Assembly: GCF_041679265.1 (NCBI RefSeq)
Contig: NZ_JBGFSM010000005.1
Coordinates: 186,001-250,000 of the forward strand
Reading direction: 5' to 3'
DNA: 64,000 nucleotides
Source: Autumnicola sp041679265
Lineage (GTDB): Bacteria > Bacteroidota > Bacteroidia > Flavobacteriales > Flavobacteriaceae
This document shows, piece by piece, positions 32,619-41,104 of this stretch. Numbering within the stretch: position 1 is the first letter of the stretch; every line of letters starts with the position of its first letter. The notes beneath the pieces were generated by a model. The model searched no databases. It worked only from the letters and a program-made list of their open reading frames with translations, and was not told where the DNA came from. The position numbers and the translations under genes were made by a program.

Positions 32619-33629
32619 TCAGTTAAGTACCTGCAACCAATCCTGCTTAACTATTTCCCAGTCGAATTTTTCAACTTTACTTCGGGCTGCCTCTGCCAGT
32701 GTTTCTGCCTGCTGCGGGCTTTTCAATAAAAAACGGATCGCTTTTGCTGCCGCCTCCGGTTCCTCTTTATCAAAAAGGATCCCCTCCTGCCCGTTTTTTA
32801 TTAAATAAGGCATGCCCCCAACTCTTGTGGAGATTACCGGTAGCCCCAGGGCCATGGCTTCTATCACGCTTACGGGGGTGTTGTCTATAGCAGAGGTATT
32901 TAAAAAAATACTATATTCTGCTGCAAGCCTTATCCATTCTTTTTTTTCTAGCTTTCCGGTAAAATGAACCGGTAAATTATGCCTTTCTGCATAACTTCTG
33001 CACCTATTAAAGGTTTCATCTTTTGCACCGCCTACCATACACAAACTGGCTTGAGGGTATTCCAGCAAGAGCATTTCAAGGATCTTAACCGCCATTATCG
33101 GGTTATAGATTTCTGCAAAAGAACGAACCCATAGTATTTTTGGCTGCAATTCCTTGCGCAACCGGAATTCATATTTAGCTAGTTGCAGGGGATTAGGGAT
33201 ATACTTTAAATTCTTAATCCCGCTTTGTCCAAACTTTTTCAGTAAAAATTGGGAAGGAGCAACGTTTACAAAGGCATTTTTAAAGAACTTCCTGCTAATT
33301 TTCTTATTTTCCCGAAGCCTTTGCGGCAGATTTCCCCCGTGCAAAATGGGAATATATTTCAGCTTTAGCAGCCTACATATTTTTCCGCACAAAATGGCAT
33401 ACCAGAAATTTTGCGTGCTGTAAGTATCAATTAAAACATAATCAGTTTTCCCACCCGCGCGGGCAAGCGTTAGTAACATGTGCAATAAGCGGATACTTTT
33501 ATTTCTAAAAGAAGACGCTGCCCTTACCTGATAACCTTCATTTTCTAATAATGGGATAAGTACATCTATGGTCGTGGGAGAGGCACCTTTTTTTTCCAGT
33601 TTATTACCAATGTAGATAAGCTGCTTCAC
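32619..33629 (-). CDS. Glycosyltransferase family 4 (paralogue A)
   Basis: A 336-residue GT-B enzyme with LHGGNLPQRL (about 96-105) in the acceptor half and the nucleotide-sugar motif SVIEAMALGLPVISTRVGGMPYLI (about 259-282), whose Glu is the retaining-GT4 E(x7)E-type site. Its closest visible relative is the next gene (33638-34651), with which it shares most motifs in order, so the pair arose by tandem duplication. Donor sugar is unknown. Confidence 0.88.
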   Translation of the reverse strand: MKQLIYIGNKLEKKGASPTTIDVLIPLLENEGYQVRAASSFRNKSIRLLHMLLTLARAGGKTDYVLIDTYSTQNFWYAILCGKICRLLKLKYIPILHGGNLPQRLRENKKISRKFFKNAFVNVAPSQFLLKKFGQSGIKNLKYIPNPLQLAKYEFRLRKELQPKILWVRSFAEIYNPIMAVKILEMLLLEYPQASLCMVGGAKDETFNRCRSYAERHNLPVHFTGKLEKKEWIRLAAEYSIFLNTSAIDNTPVSVIEAMALGLPVISTRVGGMPYLIKNGQEGILFDKEEPEAAAKAIRFLLKSPQQAETLAEAARSKVEKFDWEIVKQDWLQVLN

Positions 33630-33637
33630 AGAAGCTT

Positions 33638-34651
33638 TTAATTAAGTACCCGGTTCCATTCCGGTTTCACTTTTTCCCAATCAAAATTTTCCACTTTGGC
33701 CCTTGCTTTTTTGGTCATCTCTGCCGTTTCCTTTGGAGCTTCTATAAGTTTGGAAATTTCACCGGCCATGGCATCCTTATCATTATCAGGCACCAGTATC
33801 CCATCCTTTTCATGGTCTATAAGCATAGGCATACCTCCTACATTGGTGGAAACCACGGCCAGTCCCAGGCTCATTGCTTCTATCACGCTTATAGGGGTAT
33901 TATCTATAGTGGTGGTGTTAATAAAAAAGTCATAATCTGTAGAAAGTTGTGCCCATTCCTCTTTCTTAAGTTTTCCGGTAAAACGCACCGGCAGTTTATG
34001 CTTACGCACGTAAGATTTGCAGGTTTGCATGCTCCCGTCTTTATCTGGCCCCACCATGCAAAGCTCGGCATCGGGATAAGTGCGAAACAACTGCACCAGC
34101 ACTTTTAAGGCCAGCAGGGGATTATATCTTTTCTGAAAACGCCTTACCCATAACAGCCGGGGGCGAAATTCCTTCCGTTCTTTAAAAGGATAGTTTTCCA
34201 GCTGGATGGCATTGGGAACAATTTTAATATTATTGAAACCCTTATTTTTAAAAATATCATATAAAAAATGGGAAGGCGCCACGTTTACTTTGGCGTTTCC
34301 AAAAAGTTTGCGGCTATAAGATTCGGAATCATGGAGCCGCTCCGGCAGGTTTCCACCGTGAAGAATAGGGACATAATCCAAATTATAGTGATCACAGGTT
34401 TTACCCACGAGATAGGCATAGTAAAAGTTCATAGCCCCGTAGGTATCAATAAGCACCACATCGGTCTTTTTATGATGCCTGGCCACCATAGCGAGCATTT
34501 CTACCAGACGCAAACCTTTGTTGCTACGGGTGGAAGCGGTTTTCACCTCATAGCCCTCCCTTTCCAGCATTTTGCTCAAAAAAGAAATATAAGTAGCAGT
34601 AAAGCTGTTAAGCTGTAAGTCGTTTCCTATGTACAGGATCCTTTTTGTCAT
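33638..34651 (-). CDS. Glycosyltransferase family 4 (paralogue B)
   Basis: The 337-residue product mirrors paralogue A: YIGNDLQLNSFTATYI, VLIDTYGAMNFYYAYL, ILHGGNLPERL, PNAIQLENYPF and SVIEAMSLGLAVVSTNVGGM occur at the same spacing. Its first 44 nt overlap the end of the polymerase gene, so translation is probably coupled. Two adjacent paralogues often add successive like sugars; this is inference. Confidence 0.88.
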   Translation of the reverse strand: MTKRILYIGNDLQLNSFTATYISFLSKMLEREGYEVKTASTRSNKGLRLVEMLAMVARHHKKTDVVLIDTYGAMNFYYAYLVGKTCDHYNLDYVPILHGGNLPERLHDSESYSRKLFGNAKVNVAPSHFLYDIFKNKGFNNIKIVPNAIQLENYPFKERKEFRPRLLWVRRFQKRYNPLLALKVLVQLFRTYPDAELCMVGPDKDGSMQTCKSYVRKHKLPVRFTGKLKKEEWAQLSTDYDFFINTTTIDNTPISVIEAMSLGLAVVSTNVGGMPMLIDHEKDGILVPDNDKDAMAGEISKLIEAPKETAEMTKKARAKVENFDWEKVKPEWNRVLN

Positions 34652-35963
34652 CTACAATATATAATAGTGCAAGCCCGTAAACAAAGCCAGGCAAAGCGAT
34701 TCGCATAGCGGAATGGTTTATCGTAAGAAACCAAAAGGCTACAAAAGCCATGAAATAATAATTGTTTTTAAATTTAAACCAAAAAACAACAGGAACAAAG
34801 ATAAGTATCAATAAAGCAAATACACCTAACAAACCATGTTCAGATAAAAGCCGGCTGATTTCGTTATGAGAAGCAATTTCAACCCCCAAAGTTTCTTCCC
34901 TGTATTGCCTTCCCCTGCCCGCTCCTATTCCCAATACCGGATGATTATAAAAAGCATGTAATTCGGTTTCCACCAGTTCTGCCCGGCCTGTAGTAATATC
35001 TGCTTTTAATTCTCCCGCGGCATTACGGTTCATATATCGGTTCCCGATTAGCCCAAAGGTATTTATAGAAGAAACAATCCAAATTATAAGAAAAGAAGCC
35101 GCAATGGTAAAAATTTTTATATTTATTCTAGCCTGTTCTCTACGATCCTGTTTATAGTAGAAAAAAAATAAAAATAGACTTACACATATTATTGCCGTAA
35201 AAACTCCTCCCCTTGAGAAAGTGATCACTGCCCTGTAGCCCATTAACCCTAAGAGTATTAAATCTAAAATATTTATAAGCTTATGCTTAATGGTAAATAA
35301 TCTTATTACCAACAGGAATGCCCCCAATCCCATCACTGTGGAGATCTGGTTTGGCCCATACCCTCCGGTAGCCGCATAGTTGCCGGACATACTAATGAGG
35401 CCTTCCCTAAGGCTGGGAGTATATAGAAAAAGGTAGATCATCTGCGAAATTACAGGTAAAAGCAACATCAAAATTACCTTCTGGAAATCCAGTTTATTTA
35501 TCTTTTTATAATAGCAGTAAAGGGCAGTCACTCCAAGACACACCGGCCCACTTAAGTTAAAGGCCACCTGTTTCCTGAAACTAAATTCGTAGCCCCAGTT
35601 TAAAGAAGCAATGATCACCCCCGGCAGGAGTATTAATAAGTATGTCCAATATGGTACTGTTTTAGAGGATGTCCCCTTAAAAAACATCCCAATCACCAGA
35701 AAAATGATTACCATATATTTCCCGGTTTCGTAAAAAACCATACCATCGGTCATCCGGAAGTAAACCTCAGCTCCCGCAATATACGCTGCGCCCATTAAGG
35801 CTTCATTGTTCCTGTTCTCGTTTTGAATGGTAATAAAAGTAAAATATCCCAGCACCCCGAGCATCAGTAAAGGAGAAATGGGCCTATACAGATAAATGGC
35901 AAAAGCCATAACCGCATGCAGCAGCAAAAGTTTAATATATAGCTCATTTAAGTCCTTACCCAT
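34608..35963 (-). CDS. O-antigen polymerase/ligase-like membrane protein (Wzy type)
   Basis: A 451-residue protein with about ten to twelve hydrophobic segments and one large extracytoplasmic loop (about 300-370) containing TGRAELVETELHAFYNHPVLGIGAGRG and IASHNEISRLLSEHGLLG, the hallmark of the O-antigen ligase/Wzy_C family. It would join repeat units, or ligate chains, on the periplasmic side. The presence of a Wzy-like protein implies a Wzx flippase, which is not in the window. Confidence 0.8.
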   Translation of the reverse strand: MGKDLNELYIKLLLLHAVMAFAIYLYRPISPLLMLGVLGYFTFITIQNENRNNEALMGAAYIAGAEVYFRMTDGMVFYETGKYMVIIFLVIGMFFKGTSSKTVPYWTYLLILLPGVIIASLNWGYEFSFRKQVAFNLSGPVCLGVTALYCYYKKINKLDFQKVILMLLLPVISQMIYLFLYTPSLREGLISMSGNYAATGGYGPNQISTVMGLGAFLLVIRLFTIKHKLINILDLILLGLMGYRAVITFSRGGVFTAIICVSLFLFFFYYKQDRREQARINIKIFTIAASFLIIWIVSSINTFGLIGNRYMNRNAAGELKADITTGRAELVETELHAFYNHPVLGIGAGRGRQYREETLGVEIASHNEISRLLSEHGLLGVFALLILIFVPVVFWFKFKNNYYFMAFVAFWFLTINHSAMRIALPGFVYGLALLYIVDDKKDPVHRKRLTA

Positions 35964-35966
35964 AGT

Positions 35967-37040
35967 TTATTTAAGAAGGTATTTGTAAAATCCCGTTAAT
36001 TTTGGAAGTACCACCTCTGCACTATAATTACTTTTCACGAAGGTATTAAACTTTTCGGCATCGCCTTTTCTTCTCTTTTCATTGTGATAATACTCCAGGA
36101 TAGCTTCGGTAAGTTTTTTCTTATTTTCCGGAGGGACCAAAATACCATTTTCTCCAATTACTTTCCCACAGTTCCCAACATTAGTGGAGATTACAGGCAA
36201 TCCACAAAACCCATATTCCAGTAGACTTACGGGCAAGCCTTCAGACTTAGAGGATAATACCCCAAGATCAGACTGCTTCATAATAGAATAAACATCGCTT
36301 AAACTTTTGTAGTAATAGATTTTTTGATAGTAGCGCGATTCTTTTATTCTTGTTAAAATTTCAGAAGAATATTCTGTTTTAGGATCGGCACCTACCAAAT
36401 GAAGGCTTGCGGGAATGTTTTCCGCAACATTCTCAAAAGCTTCAATAAGGTTTACATGATCCTTTTGAGGCCTCAAATTCGCCACACATAAGATCCGGAA
36501 ATCATCAGCGCTTCCCATTATTTCCACTTCGGAATTTTTTATAGCAATAATCCCTGGAAAATTATTTAATTCAATAACATTAGAGCAATGAAGATATTCT
36601 AATGCCCAGTTTTTCAAAGAGGTATTTACTGAAATGATCCCGTCAAACAGATGAGAAAATATTTGAAGTGTTTTATAATTGCGTTCCCGCAGATACTCAC
36701 TCTCTCCATAATGATCATGCCATACCAGTTTTATATTACAACCGGCCATTTTTAGTAATCCTGCTAAAAAAAAAGAGCTGCTATGCGCGTGAACCATTTG
36801 TATTTTCTCTTTATCCACAAATTTCTTCAGTCTTAAAAATGCGGGAAAGTCTAAGGTATTCTTCTTCTTTAAATAAAGATAATTTACCCTGGCATCCAGA
36901 TCTTCCAAAAGGCTTCCTTCCATTCGGGTACAGCACAAATAGGAGGCAATTTCGCTACTACAAAGCGAGTTCGCATAGGTCACCGCCATACGCTCTGCAC
37001 CACCGGGCCTTAAGGAGTCTATAAGTTGAAGTACACGCAA
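35967..37040 (-). CDS. Glycosyltransferase family 4, TTG start beside a heptamer array
   Basis: A 357-residue GT-B protein: RVLQLIDSLRPGGAERMAVTYA (within the first 25 residues), HAHSSSFFLAGLL, WHDHYGES and the donor-site motif SEGLPVSLLEYGFCGLPVISTNVGNC (about 275-300). The start codon is TTG at 37038-37040; three bases upstream begins a 67-bp heptamer array that replaces the normal leader, so initiation may depend on repeat number. The polymerase gene follows 3 nt after its stop. Confidence 0.87.
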   Translation of the reverse strand: MRVLQLIDSLRPGGAERMAVTYANSLCSSEIASYLCCTRMEGSLLEDLDARVNYLYLKKKNTLDFPAFLRLKKFVDKEKIQMVHAHSSSFFLAGLLKMAGCNIKLVWHDHYGESEYLRERNYKTLQIFSHLFDGIISVNTSLKNWALEYLHCSNVIELNNFPGIIAIKNSEVEIMGSADDFRILCVANLRPQKDHVNLIEAFENVAENIPASLHLVGADPKTEYSSEILTRIKESRYYQKIYYYKSLSDVYSIMKQSDLGVLSSKSEGLPVSLLEYGFCGLPVISTNVGNCGKVIGENGILVPPENKKKLTEAILEYYHNEKRRKGDAEKFNTFVKSNYSAEVVLPKLTGFYKYLLK

Positions 37041-37043
37041 TGT

Positions 37044-37110
37044 AAGGTTTAAGGTTTAAGGTTTAAGGTTTAAGGTTTAAGGTTTAAGGTTTAAGGTTTA
37101 AGGTTTAAGG
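37044..37110 (-). repeat. Tandem heptamer array (AAGGTTT)9 inside the polysaccharide operon
   Basis: Nine perfect AAGGTTT units plus four bases, the same heptamer as at 25254-25361. It lies 3 nt upstream of the TTG start of one glycosyltransferase gene and 17 nt after the stop of the preceding one. Confidence 0.95.
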
Positions 37111-37127
37111 AAAATTAAAAACCGTCT

Positions 37128-38243
37128 TCACGTTTCCAAAATTCTTTTTATCTCGGTTTCAAATTTTTCTAAAGTATATTCCTGAGACCAAATCCTGGCA
37201 GCAGCCGAAACAGATTTTAATTTCTCTTTACTTTCTATGTGGCTTTTCACTATGCTTACCGCAGATTTTAGTTCTTCCCCGATTAAAATCCCGCGTTTTC
37301 CGTAATCCAGCATCCATGGAATGCAGGAAACAGGAGTCGCTATGGGAATGCAGCCGTAGAACATCCCTTCTGCCAAGGCTTTCGGCCAGCCTTCGCTCCG
37401 GGAGGGTAAGATAATAAAATGTGATTTTTGATAGGCTTCTTTAATTTCATTTAACGGCCTGTTGCCGTGAAGTTTTACTACCCGCGCTAATTTACCTGAA
37501 GCTATATACTGCGCTAATGATTCTTTTAAAACACCATCTCCGTAAATGTCCAGTTCTACCTGCTTTCCTGTATTATATAATTCTTGAATAATCCGGCTGG
37601 CAAATAAAGGCCTTTTCCCTTCAGATAAGGTTCCCACGAAAACGAATTTATGGGGAACTGAAAAATCCTTTTTAAAATCTTTCTTTTCCGTCTCAGAAAA
37701 AGAGGCTGTAAAAAAAGAAACGATATTTGCAGATTGCCCTGCCCATGTTCCATACACCAGAACCTGAATATTGCGGGTAAGAAAAGTATTATTCAGAATC
37801 CACTTTTGAAATTTATAGCTTCGTGGTTGTTTTGCATTAGGGTCCCAGTTCCCGGCATACTTTGCGGTTTTTGGTTTCTTCGGAAAAAATACCTGCACCA
37901 TACAAGCGAGCAATCCAATATTCCCGGGGCAACGTATATGAATATGGTCTGCCCGGGACATGGCTTTAAAAATCTTAAAACATAACAAAGGAAGTTTCAG
38001 AAAAGAGATAAAAGCATTGGGCAGGGATAAAAAATTTATTAAAGCCACCCGGGTAAAGTGCAGGCTTGAATGTTGATAAGAAATTTCAATTTTAGGCTTC
38101 TTTTTTAGCTTTAAAGGAGCCACGATTTCCACCTCATCTACATATTTAAGCCAGATATTCATTTCCCTTACATAGGGTTCATAAGCAAAATATTCATCGC
38201 CGCTTTTTAGATGTTCCACATGTGAAAAAATCGTGAAGCGCAT
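37128..38243 (-). CDS. Glycosyltransferase family 4
   Basis: The 371-residue product has an atypical opening (RFTIFSHVEHLKSGDEYFAYEPYVREM) but a clear GT-B C-terminal half: FVGTLSEGKRPLFA (about 208-221), DIYGDGVLKESL, and the donor motif SRSEGWPKALAEGMFYGCIPIATPVSCIPW (about 296-325). The acceptor domain is divergent. It overlaps the methyltransferase gene by one base, and the heptamer array follows its stop. Confidence 0.85.
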   Translation of the reverse strand: MRFTIFSHVEHLKSGDEYFAYEPYVREMNIWLKYVDEVEIVAPLKLKKKPKIEISYQHSSLHFTRVALINFLSLPNAFISFLKLPLLCFKIFKAMSRADHIHIRCPGNIGLLACMVQVFFPKKPKTAKYAGNWDPNAKQPRSYKFQKWILNNTFLTRNIQVLVYGTWAGQSANIVSFFTASFSETEKKDFKKDFSVPHKFVFVGTLSEGKRPLFASRIIQELYNTGKQVELDIYGDGVLKESLAQYIASGKLARVVKLHGNRPLNEIKEAYQKSHFIILPSRSEGWPKALAEGMFYGCIPIATPVSCIPWMLDYGKRGILIGEELKSAVSIVKSHIESKEKLKSVSAAARIWSQEYTLEKFETEIKRILET

Positions 38244-39046
38244 TATCTGGAGTTATATTTCATACGCATAGTAAGATGCATGCAACTAAACATAACAGCA
38301 TCATTATTTAAGGATAATTTCCAATCATGCCGATGCCACTGCTGCCCAACCTCTTGTTTTTTTTGATTGCTTAAAGGAAGTAAATTCACAAGTACCAGCC
38401 ACTTAGATTTACCAAATACCGCTCTTCTTTCCAAAATTTGAAATGCTTGCTGATATTTGTAGTATACTTTCCTGGAAAACGGCCATTCCCATGCCCTGTC
38501 TGATTGGAAAGGCCTGTAGAGACTCCTTAATATCTTAATTGGCAGACTCGTCTGCAGGGGATCATAACTAATGATTTCTCCTCCAATTTTTAATTTTTCC
38601 TTTATACGTAAAATGAGTTTATCTGTATCCCGAAAATGATGGAGTACACCGTAGGCATAAATTAGATCAAAATCCCTTTCTTCAAATTCTTCAGATAGGA
38701 AATCTATCGCTACAGCCCTCGCACCAGGCACTTTGGAAATTCTTTTTTTTAACTGTGCAATCCCTCTTTCACTCAAGTCAATCCCCAGATATTCTCTTGA
38801 ATTTTCAGCTAAATAATAGGACAGAGAATTGCCTGCATAACAACCTAAATCCAGAACCTTTTTATTTGACAAATCTCCCAGCCATTCACGATGTAGTTTG
38901 TAAATTTGATTTTCTACACCAAAATCTTTCCGCATCCTGCGCAACATCCCATTCCTAAACGTATACCAAATTTTGGTTGCACGATTCTTCCGAAAAGTTT
39001 CGTAAAACTCCTTTTGCTTCTTATTAAGTTCAGCTTCTCCCGACAT
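38243..39046 (-). CDS. Class I SAM-dependent methyltransferase
   Basis: A 267-residue product with motif I VLDLGCYAGNSLSYYLA (about 59-75), GIDLSERGIAQL, the post-I Asp DFDLIYAYGVLHHFRD (about 119-134) and GGEIISYDPL. The HHF after motif IV resembles small-molecule methyltransferases. In this locus an O-methylation of a sugar is the simplest idea; other targets are possible. It overlaps the next gene by one base. Confidence 0.82.
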   Translation of the reverse strand: MSGEAELNKKQKEFYETFRKNRATKIWYTFRNGMLRRMRKDFGVENQIYKLHREWLGDLSNKKVLDLGCYAGNSLSYYLAENSREYLGIDLSERGIAQLKKRISKVPGARAVAIDFLSEEFEERDFDLIYAYGVLHHFRDTDKLILRIKEKLKIGGEIISYDPLQTSLPIKILRSLYRPFQSDRAWEWPFSRKVYYKYQQAFQILERRAVFGKSKWLVLVNLLPLSNQKKQEVGQQWHRHDWKLSLNNDAVMFSCMHLTMRMKYNSR

Positions 39047-39073
39047 TCAAAAGTGGTATAATATCACTTCAGC

Positions 39074-40033
39074 TCAACTATTTTGCTGAAGATTGTTCAT
39101 ATTCTGCAAGATATAATTTATTTGAGCTGAAGGTGTGCAATACTTATCAAAATAAGTTTTTCCCTGCTTTGCCAGCAAATTCCTCCAGGCAGGATCCTTC
39201 AAAGCCTTATCTATAAGCGCCGGAAAATCTTTAGTATCAGAAACATAATATATTTCTTTCTCATGTTCCGGAATTGTTGGTAATTCTATCTTAAAGGGAT
39301 AGGCTAATACTAAAATGCCTTTATTAAAATATTCAGCAAGCCTCCAGCTTACGGCTCCACAAACAGCAGGATTGTTTAGGCTAAACAATGACATTGCACT
39401 TAATTTCGAAAACTTTTTAGGTCCATAATACTTACTACTCAATTCTCCTTCATAGTCATAGGTTTCTCCATCAGATCTTGCCATAAAGCCTCCTTCAAAG
39501 TCAATTTTTTCATTTTCTTTACAGGCTCTTATAAATTTTGCCCTTATAAGGTTAGTTTCTGATTCTTTTTTCCAAAGCCGTGAAGCAAAAAAAACAAAAT
39601 TACCATGATTTTCTCTAAAGTTGAAGTTCCGGTAAAGTGGCCTCTGCCTAAGAGTATTTATCTGCTGAAGTACTGCTTTTAAATTGACATATTTAAACCA
39701 GTTTAACTTAAATATCTGCAGATAGGCTGAAAGACAATTTATAGGGTAATGCGGATAAAGAGCTACTACCTTATGCCGTTGATAGGAGTCATTCTCAAGA
39801 AGTTTGTTGGTAGCAAAGTAAATATCGGCCAGTTTATATAGTTCTTCATTTACCTGCTGCGGATCATCATTATCTATAACACCCATTTTAGTGTTCCACC
39901 GAAAAATCAAAACTGGTTTATTATGAAATTTCTGAAATTCCTTTTCATTAATAAATCGCACCCGGAAATTCTTAAAAAAACCATATAAATAATAGGATGA
40001 ATAATAATTGGGAATGTTCAATATCTCTATCAT
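39074..40033 (-). CDS. Glycosyltransferase-like protein, GT-B C-terminal fold
   Basis: A 319-residue protein of no named family that I recognise. The C-terminal half has AVCGAVSWRLAEYFNKGILVLAYPFKIELP (about 223-252) and a YYVSDTKDFPALIDKAL helix-strand that look like the donor half of uncharacterised polysaccharide glycosyltransferases. The N-terminal half contains KPVLIFRWNTKMG. It is 3 nt from the next GT2 gene, so a role in the same chain is likely. Confidence 0.6.
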   Translation of the reverse strand: MIEILNIPNYYSSYYLYGFFKNFRVRFINEKEFQKFHNKPVLIFRWNTKMGVIDNDDPQQVNEELYKLADIYFATNKLLENDSYQRHKVVALYPHYPINCLSAYLQIFKLNWFKYVNLKAVLQQINTLRQRPLYRNFNFRENHGNFVFFASRLWKKESETNLIRAKFIRACKENEKIDFEGGFMARSDGETYDYEGELSSKYYGPKKFSKLSAMSLFSLNNPAVCGAVSWRLAEYFNKGILVLAYPFKIELPTIPEHEKEIYYVSDTKDFPALIDKALKDPAWRNLLAKQGKTYFDKYCTPSAQINYILQNMNNLQQNS

Positions 40034-40036
40034 TTA

Positions 40037-41104
40037 TTAAGTTTTTGGTTTCTCGGGCCTTTGGAAGATAAGATTCATCAAGGCGCTTAATCTACCCATG
40101 GCATCCTTTAGAGCTCCTTTTTCCCCATCTATAACTTCATTTTTTACACGGATTCCCATGAGTAAACAGTTAGTAAAAATCCATTTCCAGCTAGCTTTAA
40201 TAGAAGGATTGGGATTCTTTATCCTCCATACATACCAGCCGTTTGTGACTACCATCTTCCCATATTTAACCATATCTGGCCGCCCTTCTGGTGCATGGTG
40301 ATGCTCTACTTTTGCGGCTGTATTAACATATAGTTTGCCAATTTTAGAAGCTCTCAGGGAAAAATCGGCGTCTTCATAGAGCCCGTAGCCCTCAAAATAG
40401 GAAGAAAAGGAAATTTTATCAAATAGCTCTTTTTTATAACTGGCAATACCGCCCATCATCATTTCTATCTCATAAACTTTTCCGCTTGGCGGCAAAAATC
40501 CAATGGAATAACCATGAGAAAAGTCGGGCATCATTCCGGGAGGGACATCCGGGGCAAGTCCGCACTTTCTTCTAAGCACAAACCTGGAGCCTTCTCTTCG
40601 AACCCAGGAATCATATTGAAATTCCCCTTTTTTAACAACATACTCCTCAGAAACTTTTTTCCATTCCACCTCATTGGTAATATAGCCCCCAACCCCTACA
40701 GCATCAGGATAACTGCGATAAGTTTTGAGCACCTCTTCAAAATAGAAAGTAGACAATATGGTATCATCATCAAGAAAGAAGACAATTTTTGTCTCTTTTT
40801 TCAACTTACCTACCCCAAAATTCCGTTGCCGGGTTAGGCCTTTATTTTTTTTATCTACTTTATAATATTCCAGGCCTTCCAAAGAAAAATTAAAGAGAAT
40901 TTTTTCAGTGGCTTCATTTTCAGAGCCATCAATAATAAGGATTTGTGGAGGCAGAATGCTTTGCTTTTCTATGGATTTCAAAAGTTTTTGAAGCGACAAC
41001 GGTCGTTGTGCGGTACAGATAATAAGACTAAATGCTCTATCCAGATTATTTCTAGCTTCGGAAGTAGTATTATTTATTTTTCCTGTAGTATCTGATGCGC
41101 CCAT
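40037..41104 (-). CDS. Glycosyltransferase family 2
   Basis: The 355-residue GT-A enzyme opens FSLIICTAQRPLSLQKLLKSIEKQ (about 26-49), has the DxD-type metal site FFLDDDTIL (about 108-116) and the acceptor region GLYEDADFSLRASKIG (about 241-256) with the ED catalytic base typical of inverting GT2. The C-terminal helix region contains WKWIFTNCLLMGIRV. The first 31 nt overlap the end of the preceding GT2 gene. Confidence 0.88.
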   Translation of the reverse strand: MGASDTTGKINNTTSEARNNLDRAFSLIICTAQRPLSLQKLLKSIEKQSILPPQILIIDGSENEATEKILFNFSLEGLEYYKVDKKNKGLTRQRNFGVGKLKKETKIVFFLDDDTILSTFYFEEVLKTYRSYPDAVGVGGYITNEVEWKKVSEEYVVKKGEFQYDSWVRREGSRFVLRRKCGLAPDVPPGMMPDFSHGYSIGFLPPSGKVYEIEMMMGGIASYKKELFDKISFSSYFEGYGLYEDADFSLRASKIGKLYVNTAAKVEHHHAPEGRPDMVKYGKMVVTNGWYVWRIKNPNPSIKASWKWIFTNCLLMGIRVKNEVIDGEKGALKDAMGRLSALMNLIFQRPEKPKT

